Shown: in pieces, positions 13,401 through 24,467 of the stretch
Numbering within the stretch: the first letter of the stretch is position 1
Layout of the letters: every line of letters starts with the position of its first letter
Assembly: GCF_000313135.1 (NCBI RefSeq)
Contig: NW_004457712.1
Coordinates: 1,204,209 to 1,268,208 of the forward strand
Source of the DNA: Acanthamoeba castellanii str. Neff
Taxonomy: Eukaryota; Discosea; Longamoebia; Acanthamoebidae
Direction of reading: 5' to 3'
Length of the DNA stretch: 64,000 nt
Position numbers and translations under genes: made by a program
The notes under the pieces: generated by a model
Told to the model about the DNA's origin: nothing
Database searches by the model: none
Seen by the model: the letters and a program-made list of their open reading frames with translations, nothing else

Positions 13401-15138
13401 GTTTGCATGCTCATGTTCAGATAACTCACCACGAACTGTGCTCGCGGATTGGTTCGGATTTAAAAATAAACATATAAAATAGAGTGGAGTGCAGTGGTTG
13501 GTTAGCGTCTCGCTGCGGAGTCAAAAACAAGCTGCTGCGCCTCCTTAAAGGAAGGGTGGTAGCCAGCCGTACGTACCTCCTCCGAGGCGAACGTGGCCAG
13601 GCGAGGCAGGAGCGTGATGACGGTCCGCTTGATGATCTTCTCCTTGTGGTCCCTGTACCGTAGGATCGTCTCGCACACCTCTTTGAAATATTTGTTCATG
13701 AAATCGCCCGTGTTCCTCAGAAGCTCGCCTGCGCCAAGAAGAAGAATGAATAAAAGGAATAGAAGAAGAAGAAGAAGAAGAAGAAGAAGAAGGTCAGTGG
13801 ACGGCCGGCCGAGGAAACGGCTGGCATCCCCCTTGGGCTTTGAGGGGAGAGGGGGCGACGGGTACCGAGGGTGATGAGAGAGCCGTGGATGGTGGGGACA
13901 GTGTTCAGGCGCAGGCCCTTCTGTGCCTCCTCGTAGATCTTGTGGTACCACTGCAGCCGCAGCCGGTTCTCTCGCTCGGAGATCAGGGCCAGCGCGGCGT
14001 GCAGCGCATCGACGGCCCCCTCTCGGATGGACGCGTTCGTGTCGTGCAAAGCCAACCTGGCAGCCGAGCGCACGCCACAGCCACCATCGCGTGAGTGCCG
14101 TGCGCACACGCACACGCGCCACCCACCGCACACAACACACATGACACACGTCCAAGGGGTGACGGTAGTACCAGACGAGGTCAAAGAAGGACGAGACGTG
14201 CACGTAGAACAGGGTGGGCGCGTTCTCGGCCAGCTCCTTGAGTACGAGGACGGCAGCGTAGCGCCGCGACTGGTGCGTGGCGTCCTGCAGCCACTCGAGC
14301 GCGCGCTTGACCTCGAACTCGACCACGAACACAGCCGTCAGGGTACCGCTGGCCTGCGCCAGGCGACCTGTGCGGATCTGCTGTGAGTCGCAGAGATCAT
14401 GAAGCGGGTGGGTGTGGATGGGTGGGTGGGTGGATGGGTGGGTGCTCACCGAGGGCTTTGGCGGCCATGGTCATGACGGTGGGGTCGTTGGACTGAAGGC
14501 CGAGTCGGAGGTAGTTCGCCAGGCGGGTCGTCTTGGCGTTCTCGTCGTGCTCGATGTCGATGAGCTTGTCTGGTTTATGTGCACAAAGAAGGGAGAGAGA
14601 GAGAGGAAGAGAGGAAGAGAGATACAACACGTGGGTCAAGCTGCACGAGGAGAAAGAGAGTGAGGAGGCGTAAAGGGAGGGGGTACCGATGGCCATGATG
14701 CCTCCGATCTTCTCGTGCACGACTGGACTATTTACAAGCTCGAAGATGTGTTTGTTTGTGAGCTCGCTCATGAAGCGCGTGAAGTACTCGCTCGACATCT
14801 CGCGAGCTTGCGTCACCACCTGGCAGAGCAAGGAGTGCAATAATTCATTAATTCATTCAATTTAAATTGATGTTATTGTTTTAAAGGCGCGGCATGGCTG
14901 GGAGATGCAAAATGGCGGAAGTGTGTACATGATTTTTGAGCTTCTTTGATGCCTTGGTTCGAATCTCAGGATTCCTGCGTACCCACGCATTGGTAATTTT
15001 AAATTAGATAAAAAACCCAAGGGACTGGCCGGCCAGAGAGGGGTATTACTTGTTCTTGAGTTCGGAGAGCAGCTTGTGGAGCACGGCATCGCTCCAGGCC
15101 GCCTGCTCCCCCTCCCCCTTCTTCAATTTATCCGCCAT
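4074..15138 (-). CDS. TOR: Target of rapamycin (TOR) serine/threonine kinase
   Basis: TOR is the nutrient- and growth-sensing PIKK kinase at the core of TORC1 and TORC2. I count about 34 exons. The N-terminus starts at the ATG at 15138. HEAT repeats run to about 9.9 kb; the FAT domain covers about 9.8-6.8 kb. The FRB domain (6.8-6.3 kb) holds [19 protein letters not shown], so the Ser that contacts FKBP-rapamycin is conserved and rapamycin sensitivity is predicted. The kinase (6.0-4.6 kb) has the [10 protein letters not shown] catalytic loop and HIDFGDCFE metal-binding motif. An acidic/Ser-rich insert and then FATC end in [11 protein letters not shown]. The minus-strand reading frame breaks once, at plus-strand 9680-9681, where one extra base separates SPSPAL from RSC in the FAT domain. 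The homologous reading resumes at once in the next frame. Because TOR is normally essential, this is probably a sequence error. Confidence 0.97.
6061..6270. repeat. (GTGGGC)n hexamer array in a TOR intron
   Basis: About 35 nearly perfect copies of GTGGGC are interrupted only by NN at 6212-6213. The array lies in the TOR intron between the FRB exon (ending near 6290) and the exon that begins the kinase region (near 6019). The plus strand, which is the TOR template strand, has an unbroken series of GGG runs spaced by three bases. The true copy number is unknown, because the NN suggests a collapsed assembly. Confidence 0.95.
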
Positions 15139-15334
15139 TAGCTAAGCCCGAGCGACTGGATCGCCTCGGCTCTCGTTAATCTTACTTTTCCTCTCGCAAG
15201 CACGCCAACTATGCAGCCCATTTCCATTTCATTTTTTGCATTCCATAAAATAACGTTCACAATTACCGTAGAACGTCAACGCATAACGACTTTATCGAAA
15301 TCGATTTAATATTCGATCACGCGAACGATTTGGA
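15139..15334. promoter_or_regulatory. Bidirectional promoter region, TOR / RasGEF
   Basis: Only 196 bp lie between the two divergent ATGs. The middle is AT-rich (15220-15330) and contains a palindrome-like TCGAAATCGATTTAATATTCGA stretch around 15295-15315. Both 5' UTRs and the core promoters must fit here, so shared control is likely but unproven. Confidence 0.5.
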
Positions 15335-18300
15335 ATGGAAGAGGGCCTCTCGCCTCGGCTGGGGTCGGCCCACTCGGCCGCCGTGGGCTCGCCGCGAAGC
15401 CATGGTGCCAAGGACTACAGAGAAGAGATTCGCAACAAGAGGCAATTGACAGTTATCCCTGAGCTGCATGCCCAGGAATCGCTCGACGCATTGCCCATTC
15501 GAATGAGCGAAGCCTGCACCTTGCGACGCACGCGTCCCAATTCCAACAACCCCGCCCCCTACACAATCGTTCGTACCCGCTACAAAGTTGCATTTATTAT
15601 TTATTATTATTTGTTTATTGCGTTTATTATTTGTTTGTTTCTTATTTTATGCCTTATTTGGCGTGGCTAGACCATTGTTGGGCCGAACGACGGGTCGGAG
15701 GCCGAGCTGGTGAGCGCGTTCGTAAACAGCGATGGCGCGCCCCAGCTCGACGCGTCGCCACGCTCGCACCGAGGCGCCAAGGAAAGCGGCGGCGACGGCG
15801 CGAGCCAGGAGGCGATGGACCTCTACCTGTCCTCGTGGAAGAAGAAGTTCAACTTTGCCGGTACCTGCTCTACTACTCTCCGCACACTCGCGCACCTCTC
15901 AGCGGTCATGATCGCTACTGCTCTCGCAGAGCAATGATCACCACGGCGTTCATCATCATCATCATCATCGATTGATTGTTTGATTGTTTGATTGAGTGAT
16001 TGCTTTCCTCTCCATCAGGCAAGGAGTACTTGCTGGAGTTGCACGCGGGCCTTCATACGCAGGCGGAGACCGCTCTCGACAAAGGCGCCAACGTTCACAT
16101 TCACGACGTATGCACATCCGCTCTCGCAATGCGTGTCGTGTCGTGTCGTGTCGTGTCATTGGGCGCGTGTCGTGTCGTGTCGTGTCATTGGGTGCGTGTC
16201 GTGTCGTGTCGTGTCATTGGGTGCGTGTCGTGAGTGTCGCACGTCTCACGAAAGTTGTTTGCCAGCAATTTGAGTCGTCGTCGGGGTTCATGTTCCTCTA
16301 CGACGTCACGAGCCGCGAGACCTTCGCCGAAGTGATGCGCGTGCACAGCCTCATCGTGCGCTCCAAGAACGTGGAGAAGGGCAAGGCCAAGGGCCTCATA
16401 CCCATGATCGTCCTCGCCAACACGCGCAATAGCTTCCAACACCAACAACGCCAGCCGGCCCAGCCACCACCCGGTGGTGACTCGCCCAGCTCGCACCACC
16501 CCATGGTCTCAGTCACTGCGCCCGACGGGTCTGATGCCATCGCCTCCATGAGCGGCGTCAGCGGCGTCGCAGTGTCGGCCAGCGGTGATTCGGCGACGGC
16601 GACGACCACCCAGAGCCCGGAGAGGGAGGTGACGACCGAGGAGGGACTCGAGTTCGCCTACGCGTGCAATTGCCCGTTCTACGAGATTTCATCGACGACC
16701 AACTACGCCGACGTGCTCAACGCCTTCCAGCAGCTCCTGGGCGAGATCATCAAGGGCCAGCGCACCAGGAAGGCCGCGGCCGACCCGGCCTCCAAGCTCA
16801 CGCAGCTGGGGGTCAAGGGCAACTGGCGCCGGTCCCAGCTGGCGTCGCTCGTCTCGTCGGCCTCGTCGCCGTCGTCGTACGGCGTGTCGCCGCCGCTCTC
16901 CCCGCCGCTCTCGCCTCTGTCGTCGCCGCCGCCGCAGCCGCGAATCGAACCCGTCCTGCCCGGCTCTGCCCGGGGCGTCGATGACGACTCAGCGGCGGCT
17001 CGAGCCTTGGCGGCCAAGGCCCAGGGCGGCGGCGGCCTGCTGGCCCCGACCACCACCACTTCGTCGTCGTCCGAGGCCAAGGAGGAGCTCCACGAAAGCC
17101 TCAAGGACCGACAGAAGGCCTTCCGCTACACGCGGGTCGACGCCGCCGATATCAAATACCTGTACGCAGCCAATCCTTTGCTCCCAGCCGCGGATTCTGT
17201 CTAATGTGTTGTTGATCACGTGTCGCTTCTTCGTGTCGTGTGTCGTGTGTCGTGTCGCGCCATGTACGCGTGTGTCGTGTGCGTGCGGCGCTATTGTTAC
17301 TAGGCCACCGCTGGACGCCGAGCCCAACTCCAAGCCGCGCATTCGGGCGGCCACGCTGCCAAAGCTCATCGAGAAGCTGACCTACCCCAAGTACCCCGGT
17401 ACGGGTCTCCCGCACTATAATACTAATAATATTTATAATAATTTTCATTTCTATTTCCATTTATTGATAGTTTTAACATGTTTAATATTTGTGCAGACAC
17501 GGATCTGGTGGCGACCTTCCTGCTCACCTACCGATCATTCACGACGCCGGAGGAGCTCCTTCACTTCGTCATGCGGCGCTACGAGACCACCGCGCCGGCC
17601 GACCTCGACAAGGAGGGCCTACGCCTGTGGGAGGCCAGCGAAATGCTCCCCATCCGGCTTCGGTACACCACTCGCCCGATCCGCTCTCCGTGTGCAGCTC
17701 TTCTCAACCGCACACGCACACACCGCACACCGCACATACCGCACAGAGTTATCAACGTGCTCAAGAGTTGGATTTCGGACCACTTCTACGACTTCTACGA
17801 CAGCAAGACGCTGCTCGACACGCTCAAGGACTTTGTCGACAAACAGCTGAGCGTGCCCACCAACCTGAAGGGTCCGCTGCAGCAGCTCAAGAAGTCGATC
17901 GAGACCAACGAGATGGAGCGACGGGCGCGCAAGGAGTACATGTTCTCCAGCAAGCCGCCCAAGTCCGTCATCTCCAAGAAGGTCGCCAAGGCCAAGCCGC
18001 AGGAGATCGATCTACGCGACATCGACCCAATCGAGGTGTGATTCTGTTCGCTGTGTCGTGTGTGCGTGTGCGTGTGCGTGCGTGCGTCGTGTGTGCGTGT
18101 TGTGTGTGTCGTGTGTGTCGTGTCAATCGTTGAACGCTAACCGGCGAAGCGTAACAGATGGCGCGTCAGCTCACGCTGATCGACTACGACCTGCTCAGTC
18201 GCATCACAGCCAAGGAGTGGCTGGCCCACAACGAGTGGGCCACCAACAAGGCCAAGAAGAGGGACGACGAGTCCAAGCCCGCCGCGCCCAACCTCGTCGC

Positions 18301-20822
18301 CATGATAAACCACTTCAACTGCGTACGTCACCCCCCCCCGGACCAGCCCCAAACGTTGTATGCCGACTCGCGTGTGTCGTGTGTCGTGTGTCGTGTGTCG
18401 TGTGCCGTGTGCCGTGTGCCGTGTGCCGTGTTTCCATGTTCCGTGGGCACGCAGGTGAGCAAATGGGTGGCCACCGAGATCGTGAAGTGCGCCAAGATCA
18501 AGCACAGGGTCCTCCTCACGAAGAAGTTCATCGAAGTGGCCCAGGTGCCTCTTCCCTCTCAGTCCCCCAGAGGCAACTCTGTCACTGAATGCTAACGCGT
18601 GCTGTCGTATGTGTCGTGCTGCGTGTGTGCGTGTGTGCGTGTGCGTGTCGTCCGAGCAGCACTGCCTCAAATTGAACAACTTCAACATGCTCATGGCCAT
18701 CGTCACGGGCGGTCTCGGCAACGTGTCCGTTTATCGACTCAAATACTCGTGGAAGGTACGGAAGGCGCTGGGCGCTGGGCGTGCGATGAGTCAAGAAGGG
18801 CTTGAAAACCAACCTAATTTAATATTTATTATTATTATTAACATTGTTATTTATTATTATATTAACTTGTTGGTGGCGTTTCATGCAGAGCCTGCCCAAG
18901 AAGACGCTGATCGCGTACGAGGAGCTGCGGATCCTCTGCGACTCGCTCTCCAACTTCAACAGCCTCCGCACCGCCATCCGGACCTCAGTCCCGCCCACCA
19001 TCCCCTATCTCGGTACAATCACTGTATTTATTTATTTCTTATTTTTATTGTATTTTATTCATTCGCTCACCATTTGTATTACATTATATTAATTATATTA
19101 ATTGTATTTATTTATTTAATTTGAAATGCAGGATTGTATCTGAGCGATCTGATGTACATCGAGGACGGCAACGCGGACGAGGTGGAGGGCGGTCTGATCA
19201 ACTTTGAGAAGCGGCGGCTCAAGGCGGAGACCATCAAGGACCTGCAGCACTTCCAGACCTCGCCCTACTGCCTCACCGAGATCCCCGTGCTCCAGTACTA
19301 CTTCCGCAGCCTGGACCACCTGAGCGAGGCCGAGCTCTACCGCATGTCGTGCCTGCTCGAGCCCCACTCGCGCCAGCGCGGCGCCTCCATCGTCAACGCG
19401 CCCTCACGAGGGTACCCTCCCCCTACACGCGCACACACGCACACACACACACACACACAGCGCCATCTTGACCATTCCCTCTGACCCCGTGTGTGCGGTG
19501 TGTGCGGGTGCCGTGTGTGCGCACACCAGGATGGCCGACCAGCTGAGTGCGTCGGGGGCGCTCGATCTGCTGGAGTCGTCCGACGGCGAGATCCAGGTGC
19601 GGAGGGACTCCAAGCCGGACTCGACCCAGCCGGACGGGNNNNNNNNNNNNNNNNNNNNNGGCCGCGCGCGCCCAGGGCGTGTCGTCAGACGAGGACCTGC
19701 TGGGCCGCGACGGCGGCGCGCACGCGCTCTCATCGTCGCCTCCGCCCTCGTCGCCCTTTGCCCAGATGACCCGCGCCGGCGGCTTCACCCCGTCGGGCCT
19801 CATGCTGTCCCACTTTGAGGTCCCGCTGCGCGCCAAGGCGGCCACGGGCGAGCGCGACACGGAGCGAACGCCGCGGGTGGGCGCCGTCCTGCGGGCGCAG
19901 GCCAAGCTGCTCGAGGCCGTGGCCGCCACGTTCTCGTTCGCCGACGTGGCGCGGGCGACGGCCGCCGTCGACGTCCTGCGCCAGTGGGAGGCCCAGGTCG
20001 CCTCCCGCAAGCTCTTCATCGTCAAGGACCACTCCGACTTTGCCGGCCTCGACGGCGACGACGACAGCGGCGGCGGCGGCGCTGAGCTGAAGGGCGACAA
20101 CTATTCTGTCGACGGCCAGCAGCGCAAGCAGAACGGGAGCAAGCGCAAGGAGCGCGCCCGGGGCGAAAAGGGCGAAAAAGGCGAAAAGGGCGAGAAGCCG
20201 AGCAGCAGCAAGCTGGGCCAGCATCAGGGAACGGAGGAGGCGCAGCAGCACCACCGTACGTTCGGGTTCGAGGAGGTGCTGATGGAGTCGCGCGCGGTGG
20301 AGCTCGCGGTCGAGCGCTTCCTGCAGACGGCCACGGTCGAGGGCATCCTGGAGGCCACGCGGGCCGACCCGATCGGCGGCGGCTGGCTCGCGGCCTTTGA
20401 GGCCTTCCTCCACAAGCGGCTGCTCGGCGGCCAGCGACCCGCCTTCGTCACCGAACTCCTCTTTGCCCTCGTCAAGCTTCTCGACAAGGTCCGTGTGCGG
20501 ATGCGTGTGCGGTTGAGTGTGTGCGGTCGCACTCACAAGTGTGTCGTGTGTGTGTGTGTGTGACGCGCAGGGTACGGCGTGCTTTGATGCGGCGGCGGTG
20601 GCGGGGATGGTGGGTCTGTACAAGAAGCAGCCGGTCCGGCTCGCCGCGCACTTTGTCACCGACGAGGCCGAAGCCGAGTTGGCCGACCGCCACGACCGCC
20701 TCGTCGAGCTCGAAGACCGCGAGGGCGTCCGCACCATCCAGTCCTACACCAAAGAAGTGCGTGCGCTCTTTTGTGTGCGTGTGCGGTGATGCGTGTGCTG
20801 ACGCGCGCGAGTGTCATGGTGC

Positions 20823-20853
<31 letters not shown>

Positions 20854-21874
20854 GCAGGTGCGGCTGGCGTTCCAGATCCTGAATCTGGAGAAGCGGATCC
20901 TGCAGGCGGTGAAGACGTCGCGACCCGACGGGTCGATGCTGTACGAGGCCCTGTGCGTCGACCGCGAGGTGTGGCACCGCACCCAGGAGGTCCTCCTCCA
21001 CACCCACTCGCCCAAGTCCCCCACCGCCCCCAACCCCTCGGAGCCCAGCGGCGGCCGCACCAGCGAGACCACCCACAAGATCATAGGCGAACTCATCCAA
21101 CTCGTCGACAAACAGCTCTGCGAGGTATTTTCCCCTCCATTCTTCTCATTCTTATCATTTATTTTAATTTTATAATTTTAATTTTATTGGTAAATAATAT
21201 ATAAATAATAACAATAATAATTATAATGTGGTGCAGGTGTCGAGGGAGGACATGCAGCGGTTCAACGAGTCGTTCGAGGACGCGCTGGAGGAGTACTTTG
21301 GGTGGATGGGCGTCTACCTGCGCAAGCTGTGGGACAAGCTGGTCCTCATCCACAAGCGCACGGAGAAGATCGTACAGATGATGAAGGAGTCCTCCGGCAA
21401 CAGCCATTCCGCCAAGGACAGGTCAGTCACACGCACCACCGCACACGCACACGCACCACCGCACACACCGCACACACTGACATGCCGCGCGCCTTGCACA
21501 ACAGCAACGCGATCAGCAAGGCAGCGAACGCGTGGCGGGAGAAGGATCTGGTGCACCTGCACGCCCTCATCGCGGCTGTGGACCAGGCCGAGACCACCGT
21601 CAACAAGTTCCTCGAGAGCTGCCCCGCCTCGTCCGCCGACGGCTTCGGTTCGCCTCCTCTTCTTCCTCTTTGTCACGATGCGTGTGTCGTGTGCGTGTGT
21701 GTCGTGTGAGTGTCGTGCGATGAGCTCACGAGTTCGCGTCTCGATCGAGCAGACGTGACGGAAGACGAGCTCAAGGAACTGCTGTCGCAGAACAACGTGT
21801 TTGAGCAGATCATCAAGATGCGACGACTCCAAAAGACCCTCGAAGAACAACACGCGAGGATCGCCGACGTGTAA
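15335..21874 (+). CDS. RasGEF protein with N-terminal degenerate Ras-like domain
   Basis: This multi-exon gene has three parts. The first (15335-17160) aligns in order with a Ras fold: IVGPNDGSEAELVSAFVNS in the P-loop position, SSGFMFLYDVTSRETF for the central strand, IPMIVLANTRN in the NKxD position and CPFYEISSTTNYADVLNAFQQLL for the G5/alpha-5 region. Every nucleotide-binding signature is altered. The second is a RasGEF_N/REM module (17490-18030, DTDLVATFLLTYRSFTTPEELL), followed by a CDC25-type RasGEF catalytic domain (18160-19400; IDYDLLSRITAKEW, LGLYLSDLMYIEDGN-like core). It should load GTP on Ras-family GTPases. The third is a long C-terminal region (19530-21874) with coiled-coil-like charged stretches and no domain I recognise. 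A 21-N gap interrupts it. One continuous gene is my inference; no stop or promoter-like break separates the parts. Confidence 0.85.
19639..19659. other. Assembly gap (21 N)
   Basis: The gap lies in the RasGEF C-terminal region. The coding frame on its left (ending in SKPDSTQPDG) and the one on its right (AARAQGVSSDED) are not in register across 21 bases. The number of Ns is therefore a placeholder rather than the true length, unless an intron edge is hidden there. Confidence 0.95.
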
Positions 21875-22050
21875 CATATCAACACTATACAACCAATATA
21901 TTCACAACACGAGTGTTGTGCGCAGTGTTATTCAATTGATCTTTATGGTGGTGTGTGTACAGGCTATTCACATTTGGTGAGAAGTGGTAATGATGAAGAT
22001 GAAGATGACGATGAGGAGGAAGAAGAAGATGGTAGTGGTCATTCATGCGC

Positions 22051-22596
22051 TCATTCGCTGTAGGACTTCTTGACGATCTTGGCCTTCTCGAGGATGAACT
22101 TGCCCTCCTTGTACTTCTGGCTCTCCTCGAAGGCCTCCTCGTACTTCCACCCGACGTAGGCCTGGCAATCGCTGCAGAACACGTCCGCCACCGTGTGCAG
22201 CCCCGTGATCAGAATCCGGTCCTAAACGCACAACACGACACGACACGACACGCACACTTTAGAAGGGTTGAGAAGAGCGCTCGCGCAGGTGAGGCGCGCA
22301 CCTCCTTGGGTCCGCTGGTAACGTTGACCACCTTGTCGAATAAGTAGGCCTTCCCGCTTCGACTTTGAAATGCCTGTGGGGGCCACACATGGATGGTCAG
22401 CAGATGAGGGAAATTGGAGCTGCTACATCAATCTTACACCAAGCTACAGAAGATGATGATGCTGGAAAGATGATTTCATCAAGAGGGGTCAGCACACCTT
22501 TGAGATGATGTCGCCGTGCTTGGCGAGGTGCGTGTCGCAGCTGTGGCACTTGTAGACTCCAGGCCCCGAAAGGTACGACTTGAACAACTTGCCCAT
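22051..22596 (-). CDS. YPEL: Yippee-like zinc-binding protein
   Basis: Three exons (22596-22498, 22373-22302, 22221-22051) give 113 aa, the usual YPEL size. Yippee domains are small beta-rich folds that bind one zinc through two CxxC pairs. Both pairs are present: [11 protein letters not shown] near residue 18 and [16 protein letters not shown] near residue 72. The conserved [15 protein letters not shown] and GLHTVAD segments lie between. YPEL proteins are linked to CTLH/GID E3 ligase complexes and to cell division structures in other eukaryotes; the role here is inferred from family only. The gene converges on the RasGEF gene, with about 180 bp between stops. Confidence 0.95.
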
Positions 22597-22932
22597 GATT
22601 GCTCGAGGTGATTACGACTGCGTGCCACTGAGATCGGAACTGAATGTAACGATTGATTGCCAGCTGGTTTGAAGAACGCAATGAGAGAGAAGCACGTCAG
22701 CAACAACACGGGCGGGCCTTACCTGTCTCGTCTAGCCTTGTGGGTGGGGGGGGAGTAGTACCAAGGTCTTGCTTTTTGGCCTAAATGGAGTGCCAAATTT
22801 CTTGTGTTAGTGAAAGTTCGCATTTCTTCTTTTCTTTGAATTTTCATTGGCGGATCGGCGACTGAGTGTACAAGCAAAGGGGAGTGTTGTGGTGGGCGTG
22901 TCGTGCGTGTCGTGCGTGTCGTGCGCTTGGTC

Positions 22933-24358
22933 TCAGTTGATCCAGCACACATGCTTCCCATTGTCTCCCACTTTCTGGAAGGGGCGAACACAACGCATGC
23001 AACGTTGCCTCGGGTGAGCCTCCACAACGCCACACGCACACGCACACGCACCACCGCACACGCACGCACACACGCACGCACACACACACACGCACACACC
23101 AAAAAGGGTGGCTTTGGTGGTACCTGGAGGTCGTTGCCGCATAATGGCACCAGGACGACGAAGTAGATGAAGACGACGACCGCAGCGAAGATGAACAGAC
23201 CGATCGTGAGGAACGGGTGTCGGATGAGGAATTGCGAGAGGAAGAAGTTGTTCGACTTGCGCGACGCCCCTGTGCCGGTTATCACTATCCATCAGCTCAT
23301 CGTGTGTCGCTGGGCGTGTGCGGTGTGTCTGTGTATTTGTGTGCGGTGTGCGCGACGCGTGCGGTGTGTTCGTGCGCGTGTGCGGTGTGTGCGGTGTGTG
23401 CGGTACCGCGGAGTTGGAGGGATGGGTCCTGGAGATGGCGGACCATGAGGGGCTTCTTGAGCAGACCCGGGTAGAGTTCGTCCAGCTTGATCATCGCCAC
23501 CGGCTCGATCGCCTCGCCCTTGAATTCTTCCTCCTACACACGCCCACACGACGAACACGGCAACGTGAGCAATAACGCGTGACACGATGTGTCGCACACG
23601 ACACACACACGACACACACACGACACACACGACACACTCACGACACGAATGCGTTGATCACCTTCATTCGTTTGATGTTCTTTGATTCTCTGTACTTTCG
23701 CACCAGCCGTCGGATTTGTTGTGAGAAGCCGTTCAGCTCAACTGGACGCACACGTGCGCGCACACGCACATGTCAGTTGCGCTAGCAGAACACGACACGA
23801 CACGACACGACACGACACGACACGACACGACACGCGCACTCGACACACACGTGCAACTCGTCGTGAAGAGCGATGTACGTACATCGTAGGGTGGTGTTCT
23901 TGTCCATGGGGAGCGGGTAGCGGCGGAAGAACTCGCGGCGCACGGCGGCCAGGTAGGCGTAGGCCAGGGGCTGCGGGAACTTGTCGCCCGTGAGGCAGGT
24001 GAACGTCACCCGCGGCTCCCTCTCGTTCACCAGGCTGTGCAGCACGAACTCTCCATACCTGTGGCACACATCACATCACATTTTGTGTTTTGAGCATTTC
24101 GCGTAGAGGAGAGATTTAATTAATAATCAGAAATGAAGAGATGGAGATACTATAGTGCATGTGGATAAAGAAGGAAGTAGGGCCAGGAGGGGAGCCCAGG
24201 GGGGTGTACTTGTGAGAGAGACGAGGGGCGGTGGGGATGTCGATGTGCCGTGCGGCCTCCTCAACAAAGGCGCGGAAGGTGCCGGCATAGGAAGAGTAGT
24301 GAGCCAGCGGCAGCTGCTCCCACCCCACCACCGTGTAAATCACCTCCTCCGTTGCCAT
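22933..24358 (-). CDS. Tail-anchored longin-domain protein, R-SNARE-like
   Basis: The first two exons (24358-23880) encode a longin fold: MATEEVIYTVVGWEQLPLAHY, YGEFVLHSLVNER and VTFTCLTGDKFPQPLAYAYLAAVRREF. This is the N-terminal regulatory domain of VAMP7, Ykt6 and Sec22. The next exons give LNGFSQQIRRLVRKYRESKNIKRMK and EEEFKGEAIEPVAMIKLDELYPGLL, where a SNARE motif would be expected. I cannot find a clean heptad R-SNARE core with the zero-layer Arg. A strong membrane span follows (FLTIGLFIFAAVVVFIYFVVLVPL, residues split over one exon), and then a short tail ending CWIN. It may be a phytolongin-like protein that has lost SNARE function. The start ATG is followed directly by longin sequence. 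Confidence 0.75.
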
Positions 24359-24467
24359 CTATCGATTCATCGATCGACTATTCACTCCCAAATAAAAGAA
24401 ATTACAAACAATAAAAAACAAACAATAAATATTGATTTGTGTAGCGCCAATCTTCATCTGGTGCAGA

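Noticed and set aside
14930..15000. Second tRNA-like B box (ggttcgaatctc) in TOR intron 1
   Set aside because: T-stem pairing is poor and no cloverleaf forms on either strand.
17216..17300. Possible separation of the RasGEF gene into two genes after NPLLPAADSV and a stop
   Set aside because: The stop lies inside an intron-like GTGTCGT tract; skipping it joins the RasGEF_N exons, and no start or promoter is evident.
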